DNA of 64,000 nt from Begonia masoniana (lineage: Eukaryota; Streptophyta; Magnoliopsida; Cucurbitales; Begoniaceae), in the NCBI GenBank assembly GCA_022432975.1, contig CM039509.1, positions 636,482 through 700,481 of the forward strand, read 5' to 3'. The position numbers and the translations under genes are program-made. Below the pieces are notes generated by a model that was not told where the DNA came from, ran no database searches, and was given only the letters and a program-made list of their open reading frames with translations. Of this stretch, positions 48,590 through 59,834 are shown piece after piece; the first letter of the stretch is position 1; each line of letters begins with the position of its first letter.

Positions 48590-51005
48590 CTAACTAATAT
48601 ACAGCAAGGAGACGGAGAACAATAAGTAATACCATGGGGATCGGACCGTGGCCGGAGGCGAATCGTTGGAGATTTCAGTGGAGTCGACGGCTAGAGGCAT
48701 TCCATCGCTGTTGAGAGTGCATGATTTGGGATCGGACCCGTCCGAGCTCATCATCTTTGCTCGCAGAACGGCGGAAACTGTTCGGATGTAGGCGGTGCGG
48801 TTCTTGGCAAGAAGCCATGTTAGACCCATTAGTTGACATTCCTTTTTATGCATCTTTGTGGGTCTATCTTCTGGTTTGCTTGCGTTTAACGCTCTCTTCT
48901 CATTCAGCTGCATAAAAAATTAGTTTAGCAAATTGGTATCCCCAAATAAGTCCATATTGTTGGATAAAAGAACGTTCTCTGACTAAGGACGTCTTTTTTT
49001 TTTAACTCCCTATACTCAAAGAAATAGGGGCAGGCACAGTTAGTTCGGTTTGGTTTTGTCATCAGCGTAAGTTTGGTTTCCGATGTGAACTTTTTGATAT
49101 TGATATTAAGGCTGATCATTTTAGAAGCTCCGATCAACCAAAGACGGACCAGAGAGGTAAAGCTGTTTTCAGGCAAAGCTCCGATCAAGTTCTTGTTTTC
49201 AAAATTGTGCTAGAATGGTGAACCGGACCCATGCGTTGATGAACCAAACCAATCGTAAAAGAAAAGGATCGATTTTGTAACTACAAATCTACAATCGGTT
49301 TTTAACTTTCGAATCATGAACTGGCCAGCCACATTTGGTTCGAAAATTTATCCCACCAAACCAAATTTGCTCGCCAATCTCATGAAACCCATCCGAACCA
49401 AATCCAACTCTCCGATTCGATTCGATTCGATTCGATTCGATTCAGATTAGACGGTTTCCACACACCCGCATCGAGAAATGTTGTCAAGGAAAGGAAAATC
49501 CTTGATCTAAATAGTCAAGTAGACGCTACATATGCTAAAGACAAATTGGAGAGTGTTTGGACACAATCTGAAACCTCTGATGAACAAAAACAAAACCATT
49601 AACGTGGAAAAACTGATGAAGATTTTAATAAATAGTTCTTTTTTTCCTAAATGAAATAAAAAACGGGTTGAAAAAGAGAAAAGGCAAATACCCATAAACA
49701 CAAAAACGAGAAATAACATTAAAAAAATGTTATTGAAATGAACGAAGTCCATAAAGACATTATCCAAATGTCTCTACAGCAATACAGACAGTCAACTGCC
49801 AAGAAAACACAAACAGATGGAGACCACATGAACATGAACTTGTCTTGGCTCAAAGCTTAGATCCCAAAGCAGATAAAATAATTCTAAAGATAGGATAAGA
49901 CTCGGTCTTTTGGCGCATGATAAAGGAAGGTTCAGCTTTTTCCATCATCCCTGAAACTAGATGATTTTAGAATAATAGGGTCTATAATCCTAATATAAAG
50001 CCAAAATTTCCATGGAAGAGGTTCATATTTGTTTTCGAAGCGAGATTTTAGGATCGACCCTGGTGGTAATACCAGCAGATCTTTTTACCTATCAGGATAA
50101 TTCTGAAGGCATAAACACAAGTTCTGTGAAACTATGAGTAATTTTCTAGGTCTTGAAACAGTAACTAAGGGGACGAAAACGAAGAGCTTTGCTATTTATA
50201 GAGATATTGGAAGAATAACCAGAAGAAATTCAGCTCAAATTCTAACAGTTCTTCGTTATTTTCAAGTGATAGGTAAGAAAATGCAGTGGAAGAAAGAAGA
50301 AAAAGGAGAACTCACGTGATTAAGGCTATTCAAGCATTTGGAGCACCCACCAAGACCGGGCAATTGGCTGACACTGGAGCTATTACTTAGGCAATTTCTC
50401 TCTAACCTCCTTACACTCGCATCCCCAACCAGCTTCCCCTTTTTGGTAACTGAAAATGATTCAGGGCAGCTCAATGGATGCAATCTTATGCCGCAATTGC
50501 AGTAAACAGCATCGCAGGTCTCGTTTGGCTTGACCAATTCGATTCCCCTTTCGCTCAATGCTTTCCCAAAGTTATTCACACATGTTTCAGAATCATCAGG
50601 CAGCAAAGGAAGTTCATAGGGAGTGGATTGGTCGGCCATTCCCGGATTAGACCCTTCTCTGCCGACTCTGCCGAGGGCTGTGGTCGAGTAGGCGGCGTAG
50701 AGCCATGCAGCAAGCACTGGGCAGCAGCGACTGCGATGAAGATGCGCATTGACGCCGCCTTTGCCTACGCTGCAGGCGTTCTTAATGCTATAAAAAAGCT
50801 CATCCGGGAGGTCCAATGGGCAGCCGGCTATGTCGGACTGTTCAGGAAATGCGGGAATCGTCGCAGGAGGAGATGAGGTCACTGGCAGAGGCAGTGGTTG
50901 GATATTGATAGGGTCCGGATTGGCCGGAAAACCCAGAGAGAGATTGAAGAAAAAACAGTAGAAAACAACGAAAATGGAGGTCAGAAATCGTGGGTATAGA
51001 TTCAT
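48590..51005 (-). CDS. At1g61900-like GPI-anchored protein (335 aa, two exons)
   Basis: Exon 1 is 51005-50316 (230 codons) and exon 2 is 48907-48590 (105 codons), with a phase-0 intron of 1,408 bp (GTGAGT...ATGCAG). A signal peptide is evident (MNLYPRFLTSIFVVFYCFFF to about residue 26), then a Pro-rich stretch and a Cys-rich domain with CCPVLAAWLYAAYS, CVNNFGKALSERGI, CDAVYCNCGIRLHP and GCSKCLNSLN. Exon 2 supplies KECQLMGLTWLLAKNRTAYI and ends in a hydrophobic tail (WYYLLFSVSLLYIS), as expected for GPI attachment. The family sits at the outer plasma membrane or wall and has no established function. The first ATG in frame is at 51005. The intron contains copy 1 of the 1.1-kb duplicated segment. 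Confidence 0.88.
48984..50155. repeat. Segmental duplication, copy 1 (in the GPI-gene intron)
   Basis: From TAAGGACGTCTTTTTTT to CTAGGTCTTGAAAC it matches 55,942-57,055 in the same orientation. Copy 1 alone has an expanded (GATTC)n run (about 49,414-49,443) and about 115 extra bp (about 49,550-49,665). It lacks about 80 bp found in copy 2. Confidence 0.9.
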
Positions 51006-52683
51006 TTCTGAACACAAGAGTTAGAATTCAGCGAGTAACGTAGGTTCTTGGGATCCAAATTCGAGCAGTTTTGTAAGCTGACACAGAAAGTGAAATATTA
51101 GTAAAGTTGAGGATGGTGGAAGACTAGTGCTCTGGGGGTCTTGGGTCAAGAACATTTCAATGTTTACTTCAAATTTCAGTTTTCTTCACCTAATTCTTCT
51201 CCACTTGTGAATTTTGTGAGAGAAAAAAAAAAAATCTTTTAATAAAAATTGGTCTTTTAAATTTAGAGGTGACAATCAAACTTCAATTTTACACTAATAA
51301 CTCTCTAAATTTTGGGACGTCTAACTATAAAAGTCTTCGCATGTCGTCAAGAAAATCATGTTTTTATCAATCTGCTGGGTGATTTCTAGAAACAGACAAC
51401 TTCCGATAGATCGATTTGTTAATTTTAACGATTTTTAGTGAGAAACAAGTTAAAAAATTCAATATTTTAATTTACACGATCACCAAAATCATTTTATCAA
51501 AAAAATTGGTCAATTCAAAAATTATATAATAAAAAATGTGATTTCTTTGATCAAATTTTGAGCTACTTCTAAAATTAAGGTGGATAGGGAATTTACTTTG
51601 TCAGAAAAGTCTTAGAAAAAAAAAAGTAAACAAATATAGGGAATAGTACATTCTGTTTTGACCTCTTTTTACAGCTATATCCAACTTTCTGTGTTATTCT
51701 TTCTCTTACTTTCATGATTACTTTATTTTTTAATTATTCCTATTACTTTCTCCTTAGGGCAAAAATCATTTCATCACCTCTAAACACTTGATTGATTGGG
51801 TTGTATTTTAATGTGATGAACAAAGTGTAGTTCAATTTTTACCCATTCTCATATTTTTTTTTAATTTTTACAAAAAAAAAATAGTTTAATTAGATACAAA
51901 TCTTGTGATTTCGTGAATTTTTAACAGAATCAAACGTAAACAGGTCTCTCTTGTTCAAAGAGTAATACTACATTTACACTATAATTTTATAGTATAACGT
52001 GCCACTGTCTTATACGTCATTTATTCATATATTCATATAATTTTTAATTTTTAATATTTGTATTATACCATAATAATTCTACTGATAGGAGACTGTAACA
52101 TAAGAGTCATATTATGATTTGAGAATTAAAATGTAAAAATTGATATCAATAAGTTTTCTAACCTTCGTTGCCCTTGACTCGAATGTTAAATAACATCGAC
52201 GCTCACATAGGGTAATGGTTGTGTTATGTGTATGATTATGCAAATTCAGCAGAACTAGTGACCCAAAAGAAACCATCTCTTTGTAAGCAGCAATATCACT
52301 TACTTGCGAGAAGGAGATTCTCACTTCCTTATGGTGCTATAATGAATATCTCCAAGCCCTTTCTTTTCCCCATTTGCCATTTGTGTGTTCCTTTTTTGCT
52401 CATCTTCTCCATTCCGGGACGAGTCCCCTATCGAAATGTTTCACCCCAAGTTAGAATTTGAAAAATTAAATACATAAAAAAAAAAAAAGAAAAACTAGTT
52501 GAAGATCCTTCCGAGCCTACCTGATAGGGACTCTGTGGAAGAAAATTCATAACAAATAAGTAAGAGGATCGTCAAGTGATGCCAAATGCCATCCACCATT
52601 CCCGGCGAACGTGTAGCCATCGATATCATGGGGAGTTACAAGGCAAATGGCTTGATTAGTTCATGCATCATATACATACACTT
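51006..52683. other. Intergenic region between the GPI-protein and PPR genes
   Basis: It contains the GPI-gene promoter (no clear TATA) and, from about 52,480, the probable PPR 3' UTR. A small A/T-rich block at 51,965-52,090 (GTAATACTACATTTACACTA...) resembles MITE debris. No gene is seen. Confidence 0.5.
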
Positions 52684-53530
52684 CTACCAATAGTCTCCAC
52701 AAGAACAAGAACCATCTTTAAAATGGTGAAATCGGTTCGAATCTCTCAAGATTATCAACCTATCTGCAATCTTAGATATGTGTTTGATGGCCGTGTGACA
52801 ATCTTCGCACACCCTCAAATTTTTTATCACTCGGATCGGTCTACCAGATGGTATATGCAAAATCCCATAAGCCACCGCTAATTTTTCACTATGATACTTG
52901 AGCATATGCTCCTTCTCCTCCTCCTCGACGTCATGAAGAACCAATTTGGTGGAGGAAATATATCCCTCCGTCTTCATCTTCAAGTCCAACTCATCTAAAT
53001 AGGCACAGATTCGCTCTTTCTCCGGATGAAAAGGGTCTCCAACAATGAAAGTGTGGATCTTATTATCTACTTCAATCCAACTATGCCCAGGAACTTTCTT
53101 CACACCTTTATCCTTCATTTTTACTCTCATTTTTCGAGAGTCACTCCATCTGCCCGAAGCTGCATATAGATTCGAGAGAAGAACGTACATTCCTGAATTT
53201 TCTGGCTCCATCTTGAAAATCATCTCCGCAGCTTTTTCCCCTAAATCGGTGTTGCCATGAATCCTACTTGCAGCCAACAAAGCACCCCATGTAGCTGCAT
53301 CTGGTTGAAAAGGCATCGTTTTCATTAAATTTTGTGCTGCCTCCAACCGCCCTGCTCGTCCTAGAAGATCGATCATGCACGTATAGTGCTTTGAATTTGC
53401 TGCTATGCCATATTCTTGATTCATTGAATTAAAATATTCCATCCCCTTGTCAACCAAACCGGTGTGACTACATGCGGATAGTACACCCACCTAAACCACA
53501 ATAAAATCAGCATAACATTAAACTTAAGTA

Positions 53531-53569
<39 letters not shown>

Positions 53570-55676
53570 ATATAAGATGAATAAATTCTCAAGGATGCCA
53601 AAAGGTCTTTTCCTGTAATAATTTTACTCATCTTTGATGATAAACGATGTCGATAATGTTGATCAAGTTCTCACATTGCCAACTCCAGTAAATTATCAAC
53701 AGGATGACAACACATCATGCAAGAGTAACGTCATATTTACTCTTTAATTTTACACTCTCATCGTAGCTCATGAAAGAACGTTTACGTATCACTCATTAAT
53801 TGATATAATTAATATCTTATTTTAATTTATTATAATTTATCTTCATGAACACCAATTAATGAGTGACACGTAAACGTGCATTAGAAGGTAAGATTAGAAT
53901 GAAGAATTTAAGCATAAACCTAATATTACCCACCGTGCAGATGATGAAACTCGAGTTAAGAATACTGCTGCAACAATGATAGCAAATGAAAATATAATAA
54001 GTAGGCAGCCCTAAAGGTGTTATGCCGTCATTAAAAGACCAGTTGTATAAAATTTAGACCTCATATCAAATGCATATGTTAAAAAAAGAAAAAACAATTA
54101 CCATTGTCACGTCATCTGGTTTGACACACTCGTTTTTCATCGACTCAAACACTACTAAGGCTTCTTTGCCAAAACCATGTCTAGCATAACCGGCAATTAT
54201 AGTATTCCACGAAACAACATCCTTTTCTACTATACTTTGAAACACATAAAATGCATCCTCTATGCTTCCACACTTGCAGTACATTGCCAGAAGTGCATTT
54301 CCAACGTAGCAACCAGTCTCATATCCTGCTTTAATTACCCGGCCGTGCAATTGCCTACCTAATTCTAAAGCAGCAAGATCAGCACAAGTACTCAAAGCAC
54401 AAGTATATGCAGACCTATTCAATCTTTCTCCATCTCGTTTCATCATTATGAAACAATTCAAAGCTTCTTCCCAATGGCTGCTTTGAGCATACCCAGCTAT
54501 TATAGCAGCCCATGAGATGCAGTCTCGCTGAGGCATTCTGTCGAACAAGTTCCTAGCTTGAGCTATATTGCCACTCTGAGCATAACCACTAATCATTGTA
54601 TTCCAAGAACTCACATTTCGACAAGGCATCGCCTCAAACAATTCTCTCGCCACATCCATTCTATGAGATTGTACATATCCTGCGATCATTGCATTCCAAG
54701 AAACTTCATTTTTTTCTGGCATTTGATCAAAAAATATCCTTGCTTCGTCGATCATTCCATTTTGAATATACCCAGATACCATTGCTGTCCACGCAAAGAC
54801 ATCCCGGGTTGGAGCCCCCTCAAATAGTCTCCTAGCCTCTAATAGCTCCCCATTCTGAGCGTAGCATGTAATCATAGTATTCCACGAAATTTGATCTCTT
54901 AAAGGCATTCTTTCAAAAATTTGCCTTGCTTCGTTTAACCTCTTTTTCTTTACATATCCTCCCATCAAACAATTCCAAGAAACGACCTCCCAATCGAATT
55001 TTGATTCAAACAACCTCCTAGCTTCCTCCATTCTTCCATTCTGCACATAAGAAGCAAGCAACCCATTCCAGGAAATTTGATTTTTACAAGGCATGTCGTC
55101 GAAAATTTTTCTAGCCTCCTCAACATACCCATTATGAGCATAACCAGACAATATAGCATTCCATGACACAACATCTCTCTCCGGCATCTGATCAAACAAT
55201 TTCCGAGCAGAACTGAGATTTCGATATCTTAAATTTCCACTAAGCATAATATTCCAAGAGACCAAATCCCTTTCAGGCATTTTCTCAAACATCTGTCTTG
55301 CGTTATCATAGTCCTCGTTGCTCAGGTAGCCCGAAATCATGGCGTTGTATGAAACGGGACTTCGGTTAGGCATATTGTTAAAGATAAGAAGGGCGGACTC
55401 GCACTGCCCATCGCGCATATAGGCCGTAATTTTCATGTTCCATTTGACAACCTCTGGATCAGCGGTGACTGACTTTTTGTTGCCGGAATCCCGCTTGTTC
55501 GTCAGAGCTTTCTTCGCCGGAGATGGATTTGGGATGGCGAGGAGCGTCTGCGATATGGATTCGATCCGAGATGAGCTTAAGCGGCTACTGTGTAAGCGTC
55601 GGAAATGGAAACTCCCGCGCATTGCCTTCCTGTCTAAGTTCGTTTGCCTTACTCTTGCTATTCTTACCATCGTCAT
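52684..55676 (-). CDS. PLS-DYW pentatricopeptide repeat protein, At4g02750-like (793 aa)
   Basis: Exon 1 is 55676-54102 (525 codons) and exon 2 is 53490-52684 (268 codons), joined in phase 0 between KPDDVTM and [11 protein letters not shown]. Tandem 31-residue modules run from about residue 78 to 560 (repeated VSWNAMISGYxxxGxxxEARxLFDxMPERD). The E/E+ region and a complete DYW domain follow: [18 protein letters not shown] and the terminal [17 protein letters not shown] proteins act in mitochondria or plastids in site-specific C-to-U RNA editing, the DYW domain being the deaminase. The Ser/Arg-rich N-terminus fits a targeting peptide. The RNA target is unknown. The sequence closely follows Arabidopsis At4g02750. 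The intron carries a MITE-like repeat and a poly(A) run; such introns are unusual in this largely intron-free family. Confidence 0.93.
53539..53567. repeat. Poly(A) run in the PPR intron
   Basis: An uninterrupted A run of about 28 on the plus strand (poly(T) on the coding strand), 50-80 bp upstream of the acceptor. It may act as part of the pyrimidine tract. Confidence 0.85.
53724..53932. mobile_element. MITE-like inverted repeat in the PPR intron
   Basis: Inner arms AACGTTTACGTATCACTCATTAATTG (53,777-53,803) and CAATTAATGAGTGACACGTAAACGT (53,852-53,879) are inverted copies. Weaker outer pairing continues to about 53,724 and 53,932. There is no coding capacity. Borders and target duplication are uncertain. 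Confidence 0.55.
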
Positions 55677-55941
55677 AAAACAAACCTCTATTTTAATTTA
55701 AAAATAATCTTTTGGTTATTTTCTTATTATATTTTACCAAAAAATTATTTATATAATTAATTTAATAAATTAATTATTTATAATTTTTTAAAATTTTAAT
55801 TATAAAAGAACTGACTAAAAATGGTGGATGTAATAGTTGGGGACTCTTTTATAACACGAACCTCTACGATCGAGAGATAAAATGAACAATATCGTAGAAG
55901 TTAGGCATTGATAATCATGCGTCAACACTTGTCAACGTGAT

Positions 55942-57055
55942 TAAGGACGTCTTTTTTTTGACTTCCTATACTCAGAGAAATAGGGACGGGCACAGTTCGG
56001 TTCGGTTTGGTTTTGTCATCTGCGTAAGTTTGGTTTCCGTCATGAACTTTTTGATATTGATATTTTTCTCACGTGAAAAATGTAAATCTAATGCTTGCGG
56101 ACAGTAGAACGATAGAACGTTTTAAAAACTATGGTCGATCAGAGAGGAACAGGTTGATCATTTTAGAAGCTCCGATCAACCAAAGACGGACCGGAGAGGT
56201 AAAGCTGTTTTCAGGTAAAGCACCGATCAAGTTCTTGTTTTCAAAATTGTGCTAGAATGGTCAACCGGACCCATGCGACGATGAACCAAACCAATCGTAA
56301 AAGAAAAGGATCGACTTTGTAACTACAATCGGTTTTTAACTTTCGAATCATGAACTGGCCAGCCACATTTGGTTCGAAAATTTATGCCACCAAACCAAAT
56401 TGGCTCGCCAATCTCATGAAACCCATCCAAACCAAATCCAACTCTTCGATTCGATTTGGACGGTTTCCACACACCCACATCGAGAAATGTTGTCAAGGAA
56501 AGGAAAATCCTTGATCCAAATAGTCAAGTAGATGCTACATATGCTAAAGACAAATTGGAGAAACCGGGGTTGAAAAAGAGAAAAGGCAAATACCCATATA
56601 CACAAAAAACGAGAAATAACATTAAAAAAATGTTATTGAAATGAACGAAGTCCATAAAGACATTATCCAAATGTCTCTACAGCAATACAGACAGTCAACT
56701 GCCAAGAAAACACAAACAGATGGAGACCACATGAACATGAACTTGTCTTGCCTCAGAACTTAGATCTCAAAACAGATAAAATAATACTAAAGATAGGATA
56801 AGACTCGGTCTTTTGGCGCATGATAAAGGAAGGTTCAGCTTTTTCCATCATCCCTGAAACTAGATGAATTTAGAATAATAGGGTCTATAATCCTAATATA
56901 AAGCCAAAATTGCCATGGAAGAGGTTGTTTTCGAAGCGAGATTTTAGGATCGACCCTGGTGGTAATACCAGCAGATCTTTTTACCTATCAGGATAATTCT
57001 TAAGGCATAAACACAAGTTCTGTGAAACTATGAGTAATTTTCTAGGTCTTGAAAC
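55942..57055. repeat. Segmental duplication, copy 2 (upstream of the PPR gene)
   Basis: It matches 48,984-50,155 nearly throughout. Homology stops at GAAAC (57051-57055), exactly where the second copia LTR begins; in copy 1 the same GAAAC runs on into AGTAACTAAGG. The copia therefore inserted into an already duplicated segment, and the rest of copy 2 should lie beyond the element. Confidence 0.9.
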
Positions 57056-57405
57056 TGTTAGTAATTATTTTAATTACTATATTGTTTGGTCCGGTTTTTT
57101 AAAAGTCACCATCAAAGGCAACCGTCCATGTTGCACCCCGTCAATGGAAACTCTTTGATGGAAAGAGTCTATTATTGAGGGGTCATTTCATTGAAGGTCC
57201 CCTAAGCCTATTTTCTCAATATTCAGAATACACCATCGATTGTGAGAATTAAAGGTTTAGAAGAGATTCTTCAAGAACGGAAAGCAGCTGTCCCCGATTT
57301 ATCGTCAATGGCTGGAGGTATTTCAAATTTCCGCACTTTCATCTAAATGGTTGACTTTTTCTGTTATAAAAGCCATGTTAGATGATAAAGAATAAATTTC
57401 TAACA
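57056..57405 (+). repeat. 5' LTR of the second copia element
   Basis: Starts TGTTAGTAATTATT and ends TTTCTAACA, 350 bp. The start is fixed by the break in homology with the duplicated segment, the end by the adjacent primer site. Confidence 0.87.
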
Positions 57406-57407
57406 GT

Positions 57408-57419
57408 TGGTATCAGAGC
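57408..57419 (+). other. Primer binding site of the second copia element
   Basis: TGGTATCAGAGC, complementary to the 3' end of initiator Met-tRNA, two bases after the LTR end. Confidence 0.9.
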
Positions 57420-58532
57420 GAGTAAAACCTCTGTCTTGACATTTTTTCAACGTAAAGTTTTGAAATTTCTTTTTGATTTTAAAAGTTTACGTTTTGGGCG
57501 TTTTCAAAGCGGTTTTTTGTTACGAATCATACAGAAACTTGATTACGAACATACTACACTTTAAATCGTCAAATTTGGTGTCCAAAATCATGAGATATCG
57601 TCGGATTTATGATGGGATTTTCGGCGGGTCGCGAGTGAGTCAAAATGACCCATTTAGAGGTTGAAGATGACCAAAACTACATGTAATTCTGGCAGATTAA
57701 GACTACGTGTAGTTCTGGCATATTAAGACTACGTGTAGATCTGGTAGTTCTGGCAGGTTAAAACTACGTGTAGTTCGGTTATCATAAAAGAAGACCAAAT
57801 AAATTATTGGTCCTAATGGGATTCGAACCTGCGCCTCTCTCATGAAATTTCGAGTGGATTGCCACTCGGCTGGGACTTAATTGTTGATGATTTTGGATTT
57901 TAAATAAATATATTATTTATGTTCTTAAAGGTTTCAATAAACAACATAATTTTGAACCTTCTGGGATTTGAACCCAGCTCTTTTAAAAAAGGGAACATGG
58001 TGGGTGCACTGTGCTAAGTCATTTTTATTGAAGTAAACTGTCTTTGTATTATAATGATGTTAATTCATGTTCATATATTATGTTTTTTAAATATGAATAT
58101 TTTGGTGAATTAATTCAAATGTTGTATGATCTTTATAATTTGGTTAATTATTGAGTAGCCACAGCATCTTTAATTATCCGAATTTATATATAAAGTTTTA
58201 ATGATCATATTGTGACATTTATTGTGATTAATTACATGAATATAATGGATTTTATCCCACAGGAATCTCTATTGTATTTGTGTAATTAATTAGGATAAAA
58301 TATTGAATTATATTTCTTAAGTTGCCCACAGATATTAAGAAAAAGGCACATGATTCGATAGTTTTATCATAAAGTTATATGAATCTTATTGAATTTAAAC
58401 TTTAGGCCACAGGCAGGTTTTATGTCACTTGATTCATAATCTTTGAGCATGATTTATATTGATAAAGCATGATTTATGTTGTTGGTCTCATATTGTAGTT
58501 GATAAGCATGTCTATTTATTTATTTTGCAGCT
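57420..58532 (+). other. Untranslated leader of the second copia element
   Basis: About 1.1 kb without a credible coding region. It contains short repeated CTACGTGTAGTTCTGGCA units (57,676-57,775) and two GATTCGAACC/GATTTGAACCC B-box-like motifs (about 57,822 and 57,965). These are not parts of complete tRNA genes. Confidence 0.6.
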
Positions 58533-59729
58533 ATGAATATTGGTAATTTCTCTGATTTCAAATGTGATATTCCTGAATTGAATGGTGAAAATTATAAGTC
58601 TTGGAAGGAGAAAATCCTTCTCAAAATGGGGCTGATGGACATTGATTATGCTATAAAGAAAGATGAGTCAATTATTACTCCTACTAGCAGTAAGGAAGAT
58701 CTTATTCTTAGTGAGCGTTGGGAGCGATCTAATCGCCTCAGCATTATGTATATAATGACTAAGATCTGCGCTAGTATACGAGGTTCAGTTGGTGAGCATA
58801 AAAATGTCAAGGATTTGTTGAAGTCTATTGATCAACAATTTGAGACTTCAGATAAGGCACTTGCCAGCACCCTAATAATGAAGTTTTCATCATTAAGGCT
58901 CACATCAGTGAAAGGTGTGCGTGAGCACATAATGCAAATGAGGGACATTGCAGCTCAGCTCAAAACACTTGAGGTTGATATGTCTGACTCATTTCTTGTG
59001 CACTATATTTTGAACACTCTTCCACAAGCATACGGACCCTTCAAAATATCTTACAACACACATAAGGATAAATGGTCTATCAATGAGTTATTGACCATGT
59101 GTGTTCAAGAAGAAGGGAGATTGGCTATGGAAATGGGTGAGAGTGCATATGTGGCAACACAAAGAAAGAGCCAGCATCAAGCCAAAAAGAAAGGGAAAGG
59201 TAAAATACCTATCCAAGATGGTGGAATCAAGAAAGAATCCAGGTATTTCTTCTGTAACAAGAAGGGACACATAAAGAATGATTGCACCAAATATAAAGTT
59301 TGGCTTGAGAAAAAAAGTACGTTAATCTCATTTGTTTGTTTTGAATCTAATATGGTTAATTCTATTTGTGACACATGGTGGATTGATTCGGGTTCTACAA
59401 TCCATATTTCAAATACCTTGCAGGGTATGACAAATCTAAGGAAGCCAGTGGGAAGTGAGCAATGCATCTATACAGGCAGCAAGATGCGTTCACGTGTGGA
59501 AGCCATTGGCACATGCACTTTAATTTTAAGTAGTGGTTTTGTACTAGAGCTTGAAAAGACATTTTATATTCTTAGTTTTTCTAGGAATTTGATTTCTGTA
59601 TCGAGACTTGTACCATTGAGATATTCCTTTAACTTTTCAGATGTAAACTTCAGTTTATTTAACAAATCTGATCTTGTTGGGAATGGTATATTTTCAGATT
59701 TTATATTCTTAGTTTTTCTAGGAATTTGA
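58533..59729 (+). pseudogene. Copia gag-protease, terminated by a duplication
   Basis: The gag region has LNGENYKSWKEKILLKMG, RWERSNRLSIMYI and NTLPQAYGPFKISY. The zinc knuckle reads YFFCNKKGHIKNDC: the first cysteine of CX2CX4HX4C is tyrosine. The protease site is WWIDSGSTIH (Ser for the usual Ala). The frame then runs into the 137-bp tandem duplication and stops at 59,729, so gag-protease is separated from integrase. Confidence 0.87.
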
Positions 59730-59834
59730 TTTCTGTATCGAGACTTGTACCATTGAGATATTCCTTTAACTTTTCAGATGTAAACTTCAGTTTATTTAAC
59801 AAATCTGATCTTGTTGGGAATGGTATATTGTCTG
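59561..59834 (+). repeat. 137-bp tandem duplication inside copia pol
   Basis: 59561-59697 is repeated at 59698-59834 (ATTTTATATTCTTAGTTTTT begins both in alignment). The unit is not a multiple of three, so it shifts the frame. The copies are almost identical, which suggests a recent event. Confidence 0.92.

Noticed and set aside
50478..50876. 132-codon plus-strand frame opposite the GPI-protein exon 1
   Set aside because: Antisense shadow. The minus strand has signal peptide, Cys pattern and a correct splice junction.
54177..55701. Several plus-strand frames opposite the PPR gene
   Set aside because: Antisense shadows of the repeated PPR modules.
57815..58010. GATTCGAACC and GATTTGAACCC motifs suggesting tRNA genes
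   Set aside because: Only B-box-like pieces are present, with no cloverleaf. They lie in the leader of a copia element.
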